Below, piece after piece: positions 1 to 10,418 of a DNA stretch of 64,000 nt. The notes under the pieces were generated by a model. The model did not search any database and was not told the DNA's origin. It saw only the letters and a list, made by a program, of their open reading frames with translations. A program made the translations under genes and the position numbers. Origin of the DNA: Rhizomys pruinosus (Eukaryota; Chordata; Mammalia; Rodentia; Spalacidae); NCBI GenBank assembly GCA_009823505.1, contig VZQC01006589.1:2687409-2751408 (forward strand). Direction: 5' to 3'. Positions within the stretch are counted from its first letter, which is position 1. Each line of letters opens with the position of its first letter.

Positions 1-44
1 AACATTTGGGTAGAATATTTTTGTTACAAAGGTAATATGTTTGT

Positions 45-96
45 GTGTGTATATGTATATATATATATATATATACATATATATACATATATATAT
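45..96. repeat. (TG)n/(TA)n microsatellite
   Basis: Alternating TG and then TA/TACA dinucleotides. Open frames across it are low-complexity Tyr/Ile/Cys translations and are not genes. Confidence 0.9.
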
Positions 97-332
97 TTGA
101 GAGTTCATTAAATTGGGCAAGGGGCAGTGGAGGAGGTACAAAAAGAAGAGTAGGTCTAAATGCCATATACTGTATGAAAATTGCAAAAATTCAGTTAAAA
201 TTTTTTATTAGAAAGACACTAGAAGATATAAAACAGAAAGAAAATGTAATGATCTGTAAACTACACATCTAGCCACTAATGACTTGATCATAGCTTTTTC
301 AGGTATCTTCCATGAATATAAAAAGAAGTCAC

Positions 333-478
333 GCCAGGCGTAGTGGCGCACGCCTTTAATCCTAGCACTTGGGAGGCAGAGGGAGGTGGATCTCTGTGAG
401 TTCAAGGCCAACCTGGTCTACAGAGTGAATTCTAGGACAGCCAGAGCTACAAGGAGAACCTGCCTCAAAAAGACAAAA
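333..478 (+). mobile_element. B1 SINE
   Basis: 7SL-derived B1 with the A box region (GTAGTGGCGCACGCC), the CCAGCACTTGGGAGGCAGAG-like core and an A-rich tail. It is flanked by a 12-bp target-site duplication AAAAGAAGTCAC at 321-332 and 479-490, so it is a complete insertion. Confidence 0.95.
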
Positions 479-495
479 AAAAGAAGTCACATTCT

Positions 496-715
496 GGGCT
501 GCTGAGACTGCTCAGAAGGTAAGGGCATTTGCCATGCAAGCCTGAAGATCTGAGCAAGATCTGAGTCTCATCCCCATCCCCACCCCAAACTCAGGTAAAG
601 TTGGAAGCAGAGAATCAGAATCAACTAAGTTGGCCTCTGACCTCCACAAAGTGCCGTATGCGCGCGCGCACACACACACACACACACGCACACACACACA
701 CTTAAATGCTTTTAA
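496..715 (+). mobile_element. B3-type SINE ending in (GC)n(CA)n
   Basis: tRNA-like start (GGGCTGCTGAGACTGCTCAG), the B3-like string GCAAGCCTGAAGATCTGAG, a body ending in TCTGACCTCCACA, and a GCGC/CACA microsatellite at 659-702 followed by an A/T-rich tail. Diverged, hence old. Confidence 0.75.
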
Positions 716-800
716 TAATTTAAATTAATAATAATTTAATTTAAAAGTGATACTCTTCAAACTATATTTTACCCCTATTTTTTTCATTTAAAAACACGTA

Positions 801-951
801 TGGCTGGGTGTGCTGGTGCACACTTTTAACCCCAGCACTTGGGAGGTAGAGGCAGGTAGATCTCTGTAAGTTCAAGACCAGCCTGGTCTACATAGTGAGT
901 TCCAAGACAGCTGTGGCTATAGGGAAACCCTGACTCAAAAAGCCAAAAAAA
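801..951 (+). mobile_element. B1 SINE
   Basis: Full-length B1 with moderate divergence (GGCTGGGTGTGCTGGTGCAC...ACTCAAAAAGCC) and an A-rich tail. Confidence 0.9.
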
Positions 952-1124
952 TAATATAAATAGCTTCTGGGATTTTTTTTTCATAGAAGCCCACCTTGAC
1001 CTATGATCTATTTATATAACCCTCATATATTTGTATATAATTCTGAGTCTTTCTACTTTTTTAAATTTTCATTTATCAATATATGGATGTATGCATGTAT
1101 GTATATATGTATGGATACATTTCT

Positions 1125-1255
1125 TGGGTTCTGAGACAGAATCTCATATAATCCAGGTTAGCCTAGAACTGGAACTCACTCTGTAGCTGAGACTGACTTT
1201 GAACTCCTAGCCTGTCAAATGCTGGGATTACAGATGAGTGCCATCAGTCCTGGCT
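1125..1255 (-). mobile_element. old B1/proto-B1 SINE, antisense
   Basis: Reverse-complement B1 signature (TGCTGGGATTACAGATGAGT and CTGAGACAGAATCTC) with heavy divergence. Confidence 0.7.
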
Positions 1256-1256
1256 T

Positions 1257-1850
1257 CTAATTTTCTACTGATATAAACTTACTTCGAGTTAATACCTTAT
1301 TTGTAATTTTTGTGCACATCTTTATTTACTTACAGTAAATTTCTAAATGCAGTACTATTAACAGAATGGGGATCCCCACTCTTAGGTTTTTGACACTTTA
1401 CTGGTCTGTCTTTAAAATTCACACTAAGTTTATCTCATCTCTTCAACCCTAGGTGACTGACAAGTCAACCTTTGAGGCCCTTGTATGGTCTTTTAAACAC
1501 AGGTAGGTTTTGAAAATACAAGGATTTAAAAAGTGCAGGTGGTTTGGTTGACTAATGCCCCACAAACTGGCACAGATATTTCAGAGGTGACATTTACAAA
1601 AAATGACTTTTCGTACTTTTGTGATCTCTGGTAAAGACGTGGTTGGAGATAAAATAGAAAGGGCTCTCTACTGAGGAGCAAAAACCAACAGTTTTACAAT
1701 AACAAATCCAGATTTCGTTTGAGAAAGCTAAAAGCACCAGAAAAAAAAAAATCCAACCTTAATTAAACTAAAGACAAATTGAAAATATGCATGCTGTACA
1801 GCTTGAAAATTATTTGATTTGATGTGATATCTTTGCCATAAGAGCCCAGT
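1257..1850. other. unique sequence, no gene seen
   Basis: AT-rich sequence without recognisable repeats or a credible open frame. Confidence 0.6.
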
Positions 1851-2120
1851 GTGTAGCCCTGAATGCCTGGAAGTCAGGATCCTCCCACATCAGCCTCTTG
1901 AGTACTAGTAAAGTCAGGTTCATTGTGCTTGTGTTTTGTTTTGGTTTTGGTTTTGGGGTTTTTTTTGGAGCTTGTTTGTTTGTTTGTTTGTTTGTTTGTT
2001 TGTTTGTTTGTTTCACGAGATGTGATCTCACCTTGTTGCCTAAGCTGGTCTTGGACTCCAGATCTTCCTGTCTCACCTTCCCAAGCAGCTGGGATCACGG
2101 GTATACTCAATCACAAGCAG
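1851..2120 (-). mobile_element. old 7SL-derived SINE with (TTTG)n expansion
   Basis: Antisense Alu/B1-like text (TTGCCTAAGCTGGTCTTGGA, CCAAGCAGCTGGGATCACGG) preceded by a ten-unit TTTG run at 1973-2012. This resembles a monomeric proto-B1 whose tail has become a tetranucleotide repeat. A short similar antisense fragment precedes it at 1851-1905. Confidence 0.55.
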
Positions 2121-2319
2121 CCTTGAAAATTCCATTTCTAACCTGCTTACATTCTTGTTTACAACAGTGTAAAACTGGAAAAATGGATTGGAACCAACCT
2201 AAATGTCCATACTGTGTGATCACATTACATCATAGAATAAGATTTGGCAGATGCAAACACAATCTGTATAAGTCAACATGAGTAGATTTTTAATTTCTTC
2301 TTTTATCTTTTATTTATTT

Positions 2320-2448
2320 ATTTGTCTTTTTTGAGACGGGGTCTCCCTTTAGTCCCAGCTGGCCTTGAGCTCACTCTGTACACCAGAGATCCACCTCCCT
2401 CTGCCTCCCCAGTGCTGGGATTAAAGGCGTGGGCCACCAAGCCTGGCT
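2320..2448 (-). mobile_element. B1 SINE, antisense, internal deletion
   Basis: TTTGAGACGGGGTCTCCCTT through GGCGTGGGCCACCAAGCCTG. The segment between the CTCTGTA and GAGATCCACC motifs is shorter than in neighbouring B1 copies. Confidence 0.85.
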
Positions 2449-2494
2449 TCTTTTATCTTTTCTCGGTCTCATAATATAGCTTAGAACTCACTGT

Positions 2495-2728
2495 AGGGGC
2501 TGGAGAGATGGCCTAATGGTTAAGAGCTCCGACTGCTCTTGCAGAGGACCTGGGGTTCAATCCCCAGCACCCACATGGCAGCTGAGAACCATCTTTGACT
2601 CCAGTTCCAGGGGAATCCGATGCCCTCTTCTGACCTCCACTGCATTGCATGATACGGGTGCACAGACCTGCATGCAGACAGTGCATTCATATACATCAAA
2701 GAAATAAATAAAATAAAAAAAAAAAAAA
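2495..2728 (+). mobile_element. B2 SINE
   Basis: Starts GGGGCTGGAGAGATGGCCTA (tRNA-derived head with A and B box regions), continues through CCCTCTTCTGACCTCCAC and ends in an A/AAAT-rich tail. Imperfect flanking repeats AGAACTCACTGTA and AGAACTTGCTGTG mark insertion into an older antisense B1. Confidence 0.93.
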
Positions 2729-2850
2729 GAACTTGCTGTGTAGCCCAGGATGGCTCAGAACTTAATATGTAACCCAGGGTAGTCCTGCACTATTAATCTT
2801 CCTGCCTCAGGCTCCTTAATGCCAGGATTGTGCCACCACATCTGGCTAAC
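2729..2850 (-). mobile_element. old B1 SINE, antisense, split by the preceding B2
   Basis: TGTGTAGCCCAGGATGGCTC to GCCACCACATCTGGCT is a diverged antisense B1. The B2 just upstream sits in its distal end. Confidence 0.65.
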
Positions 2851-2994
2851 ATGTTTTTAAGTACTTCCATGTTATTAAAAAAAAAAAAAAAACAAAAAAA
2901 AAAAAGAGGAACTGCAAGAGAATTGATGTAGAAATTAACACAAACCTTGATGCTTCTTAAATACCATATGTGGGGTTTTTTTTTGTTTTTTGGT

Positions 2995-3167
2995 TTTTTT
3001 TTTTTTTTTTTGTCTTTTCGAGACATGGTTCTCCTTGTAGCCCCAGTTGTTCTTCTTGGTGGGAACTCTCTCCGTCGACCAGGCTGGCCTTGAACCTCAC
3101 CAAAGATTCCTCCTGCCTCTGCCTCCCCAAGTGCTAGGATTAAAGGCGTGCACCACCACGCCCGGCT
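2995..3167 (-). mobile_element. B1 SINE, antisense, with unusual small indels
   Basis: Poly-T then GTCTTTTCGAGACATGG through GCACCACCACGCCCGGCTC. The middle part (3048-3080) departs from consensus mainly by small insertions rather than substitutions, similar to the low-quality sequence seen at 12.5 and 21 kb. Confidence 0.85.
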
Positions 3168-3295
3168 CATATGTGTTTTAATCAAGTGTCGAAAGACACA
3201 TGATTAAGTCAAGACAGTCATTGCTTTCTGGATGTAAAGAAAAATGAGGTTAGGAAGATTGACAATGAAAGACAAAGAGGAAAAGAAAAGCCTCA

Positions 3296-3372
3296 ATTTT
3301 TCTGTTTCTTTTCCTTTTCTTCTTTCTTCTTCTTTCTTTCTTTCTTTCTTCTTTTCTTTCTTTCATTCTTCT
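3296..3372. repeat. polypyrimidine (TTTC/TTCT)n tract
   Basis: A 75-bp C/T-only stretch directly abutting an antisense B1, probably the degenerated A-rich tail of that B1. Confidence 0.8.
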
Positions 3373-3520
3373 TGTCTTTTTGCAGGACAGGGTCTCCCTA
3401 TCCCGCAACTGGCTTGGAACTCCTTTGTAGACCAGGCTGGCCTGGAACTCACATCCATCCACCTGTCTCTGCCTCCCAAGTGTATGAATTTAAGGGGCCA
3501 TGCCACCACCACGTTCTTGC
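3373..3520 (-). mobile_element. B1 SINE, antisense
   Basis: GTCTTTTTGCAGGACAGGGT to GCCATGCCACCACCACG; diverged at both ends. Confidence 0.8.
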
Positions 3521-3526
3521 TTAAAG

Positions 3527-3621
3527 ACCAGTTTCTTAGCCGAATGCAGGTGCTGGGAAGAGATCTAGGGTCCTCTGCAAGAGCAGTTGGTGTTCTTAAC
3601 TGCTGAGCCATCTCTCCAGCC
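3527..3621 (-). mobile_element. B2 SINE fragment, antisense
   Basis: Only the tRNA-derived half is present, ending AACTGCTGAGCCATCTCTCC. Confidence 0.85.
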
Positions 3622-3649
3622 CCTCTGTTTATTTCTTTAACATTAAAAT

Positions 3650-3750
3650 TATTCTTATTTGCAAATCTATTTTCCCATCTTCGCATCACCCAAGATATCA
3701 AATCAGCCCAGATGCCCATTAGTTGATGAGTAGGTAAAAAATGGTGGTAC
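3650..3750 (+). mobile_element. L1 3'-end fragment, part 1
   Basis: CAGCCCAGATGCCCATTAGT resembles the L1 region at the end of ORF2 and start of the 3' UTR. It continues after an inserted B1. Confidence 0.6.
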
Positions 3751-3893
3751 GCCAGGCGTGGTGGCCCACGCTTTAATCCTAGCACTGGGAGCGCAGAGGC
3801 CGGTGGCTCTTTGATGAGTTCAAGGCCAGCTGGTCTACAGAGTTGAGTATCCAGGACAGCTGGGACTACAGGGAGACCCTGTCTCAAAAAGAC

Positions 3894-3927
<34 letters not shown>
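3751..3927 (+). mobile_element. B1 SINE inserted in an L1 3' end
   Basis: B1 with a 31-base poly-A tail, flanked by a 14-bp duplication with one mismatch (3737-3750 and 3923-3936). Splits an older L1 remnant. Confidence 0.93.
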
Positions 3928-3929
<2 letters not shown>

Positions 3930-4270
3930 TTGGTACATAGACAAGGGAATTTTATTCAGCTGTAAAGAAAAATGAAGTCAGGATATTTTCAGGAAAATGG
4001 ATGGAACTGGAGATCATTGTGTTTAGCAAAATAAGCCAGACTCAGAAGGAAAAATACCACATTTTCTCCCAAATATGGAATATATATTGACATCCATCTA
4101 TATATTACAAGAAAATAGAAAGGAGACCACTATATGAAGGGAAGCGGTCAAGGACACGTTTGAGAGGCTTAATGGAGCATCCATTGCCAGGAAAGCAGGA
4201 GAGACTTTTGCAGAGAGAAGGAAGATGAGATGAAAATAAACTATAAAATACATGTACAAACTGTGTCTCA
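3928..4270 (+). mobile_element. L1 3'-end fragment, part 2
   Basis: TTTTATTCAGCTGTAAAG, AAAATGGATGGAACTGGAGA and AAAATAAGCCAGACTCAG are signatures of the end of L1 ORF2/3' UTR. Heavily decayed, no open frame. Confidence 0.75.
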
Positions 4271-4368
4271 GTGAAACTCATTTCTTTGTATGATAACCAA
4301 AAAATTAGTAAAAATATTTTTTAAATGTTAGAATCATTCCATTTTATCAAACCTAAGCTGTTACTTTT

Positions 4369-4521
4369 TTCTTTTCTGGTCTTTTTGAGACAGGGTTTCC
4401 CTTTAGTCCCAGCTAGCCTGGAACTCACTATGTGGACCAGTCTCGCCTTGAACTCACAGAGATCCGCCTGCCTCTGCCTCTCAAGTGCTGGGATTAAAGG
4501 CGTGCACCACTATGCCTGGTT
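4369..4521 (-). mobile_element. B1 SINE, antisense
   Basis: Complete antisense B1 flanked by AAGCTGTTACTTTTT (4354-4368) and AAGCTGTCACTTTTT (4522-4536), a 15-bp duplication with one mismatch. Confidence 0.95.
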
Positions 4522-4536
4522 AAGCTGTCACTTTTT

Positions 4537-5320
4537 AAATCTACTATTATCTAATACATTGCTGGAGGCAGGGAAGTTGCCATGAAATGCCATTAACTTT
4601 AAAACACACCCAATTTCAGAGACACAAAGATGTGAAAATAAATGTGTGAAATTCTGTCTATATAAGGCAAAAATGCAAACAACTCTGATTCGCTCATTTG
4701 AAGAGCATCTGGGTACCTGAGTTGGGTTATATAAGGCTGTGAAGTTTTAAAAGCATTTGCAAGGGGGAGAAAAATCAGTGAATTATAAGAATGCAGTTTC
4801 TGTATAATGTGTACTTTTAAGTTTACACTGCTGGTGTAATAAACATTATCACTGTCAATCCTCATGGTCTTTTCTATGTTGTGCTCTGAAAAGAAATTAG
4901 AGCATGGTAAAAACAGGGGTCGTGTTCTGAAAGGTTTGTTCTAGAACCAGTCGGCTTGTCATTTGTATACTTAACAGTTATTCATGAAATACTTGTTTGA
5001 TGAATTGAGGTTCCCAGCTCAAAAGAACCATCTCGGAAAATTAATCCTCTGTAAAATAATTGGTGTCTGTGTAAAAACTTGGAGAGTGTCCATAAGATAT
5101 TTCAGCATGATACTTATTCTCTGGAGAAGGAACAAATTTTGAAACAAGCAGAAAACATCATGCACTCTACCTGGTACCATCCCAGCCCCTGGGGTCCAAG
5201 TGACCCCACTGTAATACATCCAAAGTGAAAGCTAAACTGCAGGTAAGCGTTCCTCTCTTCTCTCCCCTTGGATTAAATAAATGTTCATTCTCTGGGAAGT
5301 GTTCAAACGAGAAGAGAGAA
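4537..5320. other. unique sequence, no gene seen
   Basis: No recognisable repeat. The 88-aa and 66-aa minus-strand frames here have no recognisable domain and no splice or promoter context. Confidence 0.6.
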
Positions 5321-5430
5321 GCCAGGCATGGTTCCAGGCCAGCCAGGCAGAGCTACACAGTAAGACCTTGAAGAAGACTAGGGAAAGGAGGAAGAGGAGG
5401 AGGAGGAGGAGGAGAGAAAGAAAAGAACTA
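5321..5430 (+). mobile_element. B1-like fragment with (GAG)n tail
   Basis: GCCAGGCATGG joined to CAGAGCTACACAGTAAGACC (middle deleted), followed by AGG/GGA repeats at 5390-5414. Confidence 0.55.
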
Positions 5431-5461
5431 GAAAACGTTTCCAGTTAAAATAAAGACTCCC

Positions 5462-5694
5462 TTGGACTGGAGACATGGCTCAGCGGTTAAGAGCGTTGAC
5501 TGCTCTTGCAGAGGACCCGGGTTAGATTCCCAGCATCCACATGGTGGCTAAGAACCATCTTTAACTCCAGTTCCGGGGGATTCTGTTGCCCTCTTCTGAC
5601 CTCCGCAGCATTGCACGACATGGGTGCATCAACCTACATGCAGACAGTACACTCATACACAAAATAATTAATTAATTAATTAATTAATTAATTA
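5462..5694 (+). mobile_element. B2 SINE with (AATT)n tail
   Basis: Full B2 without the 17-bp internal duplication, flanked by a perfect 15-bp duplication AAAATAAAGACTCCC at 5447-5461 and 5695-5709. The tail has become a TTAA repeat (5665-5694). Confidence 0.95.
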
Positions 5695-5917
5695 AAAATA
5701 AAGACTCCCAGTTACTTCTAGATTTCAGAAAAACAATGAGTAATAATTTTTATGAGCCTGCCCCCTTGAATCTCAGATAAATGACAAATTTCTGCTGTAA
5801 GTACATGCCAATATTTATGAAAAAAAAGTCTGTATCTGAAATTCAAATTCAACTATGTTTCTTTTTGAAATATGGCAAACTGAGAGTAAAGCTCATGTGA
5901 TGAAAGGAAAAGTAGAG

Positions 5918-6110
5918 GCCAGAGGAATGGCTTCTGTTGGGGGTAACTGCACTGGCTGCCACGCCTGTGTTTAATCCCTGGGACCCATGCGGTAGAAGAA
6001 GAAAACTCATTCCTGCAACTTGTTCCCTGACCTTCACACATACACTATTGGCCTACACATGCCCTACACCAATTAATTAGTTAATTAAATTTAATTAATT
6101 AATTAAAATT
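5918..6110 (+). mobile_element. old B3-type SINE with (TTAA)n tail
   Basis: GCCACGCCTGTGTTTAATCCCTGGGACCCA through CCCTGACCTTCACACA, then an AATT-rich tail. Strongly diverged. Confidence 0.55.
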
Positions 6111-6112
6111 TT

Positions 6113-6247
6113 GGAGGAAAGTCTCACTATGCAGCCATGTCTGGGCTGGAACTCGCTATGTAGAATAGGCTAGGCTCAATCAAACTCACAGAAATCTGCC
6201 TGCCTTGATGAGGGCTGAGATTAAAGGCCTGAGCCATCATACCCAGC
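6113..6247 (-). mobile_element. old B1 SINE, antisense
   Basis: GGAACTCGCTATGTAGAATAGG to GAGCCATCATACCCAGCT; many substitutions. Confidence 0.75.
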
Positions 6248-6277
6248 TAATAAAGAAATGTTTTAAAAGAAAAGATT

Positions 6278-6428
6278 GGCCGAGCTTGGTGGCGCATGCC
6301 TTTAATCCCAGCACCTGGGAGGCAGAGGTAGGTGGATCTCTGTGAGTTCAAGGCCAGCCTGGTCTACAGAGCAAGCCCCAGGACAGCTGGTACTAAAAAA
6401 GGAGACCCTGTCTCAAAAATACCAAAAA
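6278..6428 (+). mobile_element. B1 SINE
   Basis: GGCCGAGCTTGGTGGCGCAT to GTCTCAAAAATACCAAAAA. The usual GGGGCTACAGG segment is replaced by GTACTAAAAAAGG. Confidence 0.92.
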
Positions 6429-6512
6429 AAGGATAAAACTAAAAAGAAAAGAAAAGTAAAAAGAAAAGAAAAAAGATTGAACAGCAAAGTACCTGTGAGA
6501 AAAGAAACAAAG

Positions 6513-6685
6513 AGAACTAGGCATGGTGGTACATACCTTTAATCCCAGCTCTTGAGAGGCAGAGGAAGGTGGATCTCTGAGACTGAGGCCAGGCTCTATA
6601 GTGAATTCTAGTCACAGGGAGACCCTGTCTAAAAGGAAAAGAAGGAAAAGAGGGGAAGGGAGAGGAAGGAAGAGGAAAGGAGAGG
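6513..6685 (+). mobile_element. B1 SINE with (GGAAA)n tail
   Basis: Shortened B1 followed by a purine-only tail at 6633-6684. Confidence 0.85.
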
Positions 6686-6689
6686 CAAA

Positions 6690-7672
6690 TCAGCTAACCT
6701 GAAAGGAACTGTATGCACATTGTTTCCTATCTGCTTAGAGAAGCTTGTTCTGAACTGTGTATATTTTAAACCACTGAACAATGAACTTGACCACAGCTAC
6801 CTTGTGCATCCATTTTGTGACTCTCTGACCAGTGTGTCCCCAGGGGTTTTACTTGACCCTGCAAGGGGAAGAGCTGGCAAGAGAGGTCTCCACCAGAGGA
6901 ACAGAGTCAGCTAGCATGCTGGAGGTAGGGCCACCTTTGCAAACTTGAACTTGGCTGGTGCCTTCTTTTTCACTGATTAAAGAATCTTGGAGTCACTTTT
7001 AAGCTTGGACTTAGATATCCTATCAATGTGAGTAAAAGCTCCCTGTACCAGCTTGAGGGAGATGATGAAGGTCAGCTTCTCTCTGAGAAGTCAGAAGTCT
7101 TGAAGCCCTTGCTCTGGGTTAAAGCTGTTTTCTGTGGCAAGTTCACTGTCATCACCTTCTTAAACACAGGCAGACTCTTAGTGCTTAAGAACACAAAATA
7201 AAAAAGCCCTCTTCCTGTTCCTCTGTAGGTTACAAAAATAGAAGGAAGTGGGGTGCAGGGAGGCAGAAGAGAAGCCTCGAGGAGACATTCCCTGGGTCTA
7301 AGGCAGCTGCACACTCCACAATGTCTCACACCTTCTGTGGGTACGTGGAGAATTGCTGATACTCGCCCTGCTGAGCGTATAGGTCTAGGGGGCTGGTATC
7401 GTCTCTTTGGTTTAGCTCGTAATGGTTGTGGAGGTGAGAATTTAGTTACTGGGCTTTTTTCACCTGGTGTTTTGATTTCACTATATTTGAAGTTACTTTC
7501 ACTTTTGCAAACATTGGTAGCCCTGGAGGGAAAGCATGCACCCCCTCATGGTGGGCCTTGGGAGAAAATCTCCAGGCTGCTTCCAGGCCCAAGGTCAAGG
7601 ATTCCTCTGCAGACCTGGATGATTTCTTCACTGTGTTTCCTCCTCCCAAGCAGTATGTTCCTCACTGTTGAG
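6690..7672. other. unique sequence, no gene seen
   Basis: About 1 kb without an identifiable repeat. A 247-aa plus-strand frame (7253-7996) begins here but its second half is translated TG microsatellite and SINE, so I do not call a gene. Confidence 0.55.

Positions 7673-7722
<50 letters not shown>
7673..7722. repeat. (TG)n microsatellite, about 25 units
   Basis: Nearly uninterrupted TG dinucleotides, in Z-DNA-forming alternation. Confidence 0.97.
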
Positions 7723-7724
<2 letters not shown>

Positions 7725-7950
7725 GTGTGCATAGGTGTATGCACAGGTGTGAGGGCCAGAGGTCAACCTCAGGTGTCATTTCTTGGGTTCTGTCTACCTT
7801 GTTTTGTGACACAGGGTCTCTCCTTGGCCGGGAGCTAGAACAGGCCAATGCCAATTCAGCCAGACTGGCAGGTCATGGAGCCCCAGGGACCTGCCTGTCT
7901 CCATCTCCCCCGTGGTTACAAGTGTATGCCACCATACCTGCCTGGATTTT

Positions 7951-7955
<5 letters not shown>
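7723..7955 (-). mobile_element. composite B1/tRNA SINE (B4/RSINE1 type), antisense
   Basis: GGCCAGAGGTCAACCTCAGG, then an antisense B1-like part (GACACAGGGTCTCTCCTTGG...GTGGTTACAAGTGTATGCC). The same architecture recurs at 14.05, 19.7 and 24.8 kb. The exact family name is uncertain. Confidence 0.6.

Positions 7956-7956
<1 letters not shown>

Positions 7957-8034
<78 letters not shown>
7957..8034. repeat. compound (GT)n(GA)n microsatellite
   Basis: A GT run (7957-7994) passes directly into a GA run (7995-8032). Confidence 0.97.
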
Positions 8035-8035
<1 letters not shown>

Positions 8036-8282
8036 ATGAGGACTCACAAATGCTAAGCACGCATAGAGGGCAGAGGGCAATTTTCTGGAGTAGATTCTCT
8101 CCTTCCACTATGGGTTCCAGGAATTGAACTTGGGTCTTCAGGCTTGCATGGCAAGTGCTTCATCCACCGAGCCCTTTCATAAGACCATCTATGCCTGGTT
8201 TTTCTTTTTCTTTACTTACATAGGTTCTGGGGATCAAACTCAGCAAACACATTACCGACTGAACTACCTCCCCAGCCCCAGT
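8035..8282 (-). mobile_element. tRNA-derived SINE fragments, antisense
   Basis: Two antisense tRNA-like ends: TGGGTTCCAGGAATTGAACT...CACCGAGCCC and TTCTGGGGATCAAACTCAGC...CTCCCCAGCCCC. They probably belong to the interrupted composite SINE upstream. Confidence 0.55.
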
Positions 8283-8343
8283 TCTCTCAACTTTTCTAAG
8301 GCAGGAACTGAGGCTACACTGGGTAGGAAGGAGGAATTGATAG

Positions 8344-8930
8344 CTGACATTTTTTTTTTATTGAGGTTTTGTGCATTTCACACAACCTTTCCCAATCAAA
8401 TTTAGACCTGTTTCCCCACCCATGCCCCCCCTACCAGAGCACATGCATTCTGCCATACAATTTAATTCTTGTCTTATATCTTTTTCTTAGGTTTTTGGTT
8501 TTTGTTTTACATTTTTTATGCAGAAGCTCACTATTGGTCAGATCTTTGAACAAGTCTGTTGTTGTTCCCTTTAATTTTATATTACTCCAAAATATGCATA
8601 CATATACTCCACACATATACCAAAATGACAGAATATATAAGGATTTTGTGCTAGGATCCACAAATGAGGGATACCATACATTGTTACTTCACTTAGCATA
8701 ATGGTTTCTAGTTCCATTTACCTGCAAATGTCATGATGTGATCTTTCTTTATTGCTGCATAGAACTCCATTGTATAGATGTACCACATTTCCATTATCCA
8801 GTCATCAGTTGGGGGACACTTGGGTTACTGCGAGCTCTTCGCTATTGTGAAAAGAGCTACAATAAACATGGTTGTCCACGTATCTCTGAAATAGGATGAA
8901 TCTTTGGGGTATATATCCAGATATGTATAA
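8344..8930 (-). mobile_element. L1 3'-end fragment, antisense
   Basis: AGAACTCCATTGTATAGATG, ACTTGGGTTACTGCGAGCTC and GGGGTATATATCCAGATATG are antisense hallmarks of the L1 ORF2 end and 3' UTR (clearest at 8695-8930). The AT-rich part at 8344-8690 is attributed to the same element with less certainty. Confidence 0.65.
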
Positions 8931-9121
8931 GTGCATGCTCTCATGTGTGTGAGTGGACCCATGTCATGCAGTATCCAACAGAAGTCAGAAGAGGTCATAA
9001 AATCCCCCTGGAACTAGAGTTACAGACAGTTGTTAGTCATCATGTGGGTGCTGAGAATCGAAGCCAGGTCCTCTGCAACAGCAGCGAGTGCTCTTAACTG
9101 CTGAGCCATCTCTCCAGCCCT
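8931..9121 (-). mobile_element. B2 SINE, antisense
   Basis: Ends TGCTGAGCCATCTCTCCAGC; diverged in the 3' half. Confidence 0.88.
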
Positions 9122-9150
9122 AACATCTGACATCAAAAAGGTATTAAAGA

Positions 9151-9303
9151 GGGGCATGGTGGCACACGCCTTTAATCCCAGCACTCGGGAGGCAGATACA
9201 GGAAGATCTCTGTGAGTTCAAGGCCAGCCTGATCTACATAGTGAGTTCCAGGACAGCTGAGGCTCCAGGGAGACCCCGTCTCAAAAAGACCCCCCCCCAA
9301 AAA
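9151..9303 (+). mobile_element. B1 SINE
   Basis: GGGCATGGTGGCACACGCCT to GTCTCAAAAAGACC, with a C9 run inside the tail. Confidence 0.93.
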
Positions 9304-9559
9304 GGGCATTAAAACCACTGGACATAAAATGAGATGGAAAGAATATTATCTCTCCAGCTTGCTTTTAGAGAAAAAGTTATGTGTAGCTTAGAAGGTTGTT
9401 TTGCCCAGCAGCTGACAGAAGGGAATCAGGAGTCAGAAGTGACACCCCAAAGCTAGCTATGCAAAGGGCTCACGCTGCTTTCTAATGGGAAGTCCAGACA
9501 TGGGGGTTCCTTGTGTTAAGTGGGGATGGTAAGTGTAGGGGCTAAAAGAGATGATGTCA

Positions 9560-10197
9560 TTCCACACTCACCACTCACGGTAAGAGTCCTGTACCCATTG
9601 CTATAACAAAGGACAGGCTAGCCAGAGAAAAACAGAGCAAGTTTATTGAATAAAAGTTTGCTGTGAAGCCGGCGTGGTGGTACCTTTATTCCCAATACTC
9701 AGAAGGCAGAGGCAGGTTAATTTCTGTGAGTTTGAGGTCAGCCAGGTCTCTACAGTGAGTTCCAGGCCAACCGGGGCTACCTAGTGAGACCCTGACTCAA
9801 AAAAAAATAGAAGTTTAATGTAGCACAAGAGCCTTGAGAAATTAAGACTTGGGAAAGACTATCTGATTCTGTACTCAATTCAGAAGAATAGACAGCTGTG
9901 CAGACCATGACTGAACATAAAGGCATGTGCTCCACGTACCTGACCTCATGGTATAGCTGAAAGGGAAAGGCCTACCAGGCCAGTCTGTTCAGATTCCTCT
10001 GCGATTTTCCCTGAAGCATTCCTCCCTCCCAGGTATGGGAGGGTCCTGCGGAATGGGATTTTTATGAGAGAAGAAAAAGAATGGTTCTAGGTTTTATGGC
10101 TTGCTTTGAGGGAAAGAAGTTCTAGTTTTTATGCTTGGCCTTGAGGGAAAGGAATTCTGGTTTGGGATTTATTTTGCAGGGAAAAGAAAGTTGGGAG
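9560..10197 (-). mobile_element. LTR-like sequence (unassigned), carrying B1 copies
   Basis: The two halves flanking the L1 at 10419-11793 join naturally. Features include an antisense polyadenylation-like area (TTTATTGAATAAAAG) and internally similar segments (TTTTATGGCTTGC / TTTTTATGCTTGGC). This is suggestive of an old LTR, but I cannot assign a family. A B1 occupies 9667-9809. Confidence 0.3.
9667..9809 (+). mobile_element. B1 SINE
   Basis: GCCGGCGTGGTGGTACCTTT to GTGAGACCCTGACTCAAAAA. Flanked by short repeats of AAAAGTTT type on either side. Confidence 0.9.
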
Positions 10198-10359
10198 TAA
10201 GCGGGTGTGGTGGCGCACCCCTTTAATCCTAGCACTCAGGAGGCAGAGACAGGCGAATCTTTGTGAGTTCAAGGCCAGCCTGGTCTACAGAGCAAGCTCC
10301 AGGATAGCTGAGGCTACATACAGGGAGACCCTGTCTCAAAAAGACTAAATAAATAAATA
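10198..10359 (+). mobile_element. B1 SINE
   Basis: Complete B1 with an (AAAT)n tail, flanked by a perfect 16-bp duplication AAAAGAAAGTTGGGAG (10182-10197 and 10360-10375). Confidence 0.96.
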
Positions 10360-10418
10360 AAAAGAAAGTTGGGAGGGAAGAAGATGAGAAAATCCAGAAC
10401 ACGTGTAAGACCTTTTCT

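Noticed and set aside
3363..3944. 193-aa minus-strand frame
   Set aside because: Consists of B1, L1 remnant, B2 and B1 pieces read through.
7253..7996. 247-aa plus-strand frame, the longest in the window
   Set aside because: Its second half translates a TG microsatellite, an antisense composite SINE and a GT run; no domain and no conserved start.
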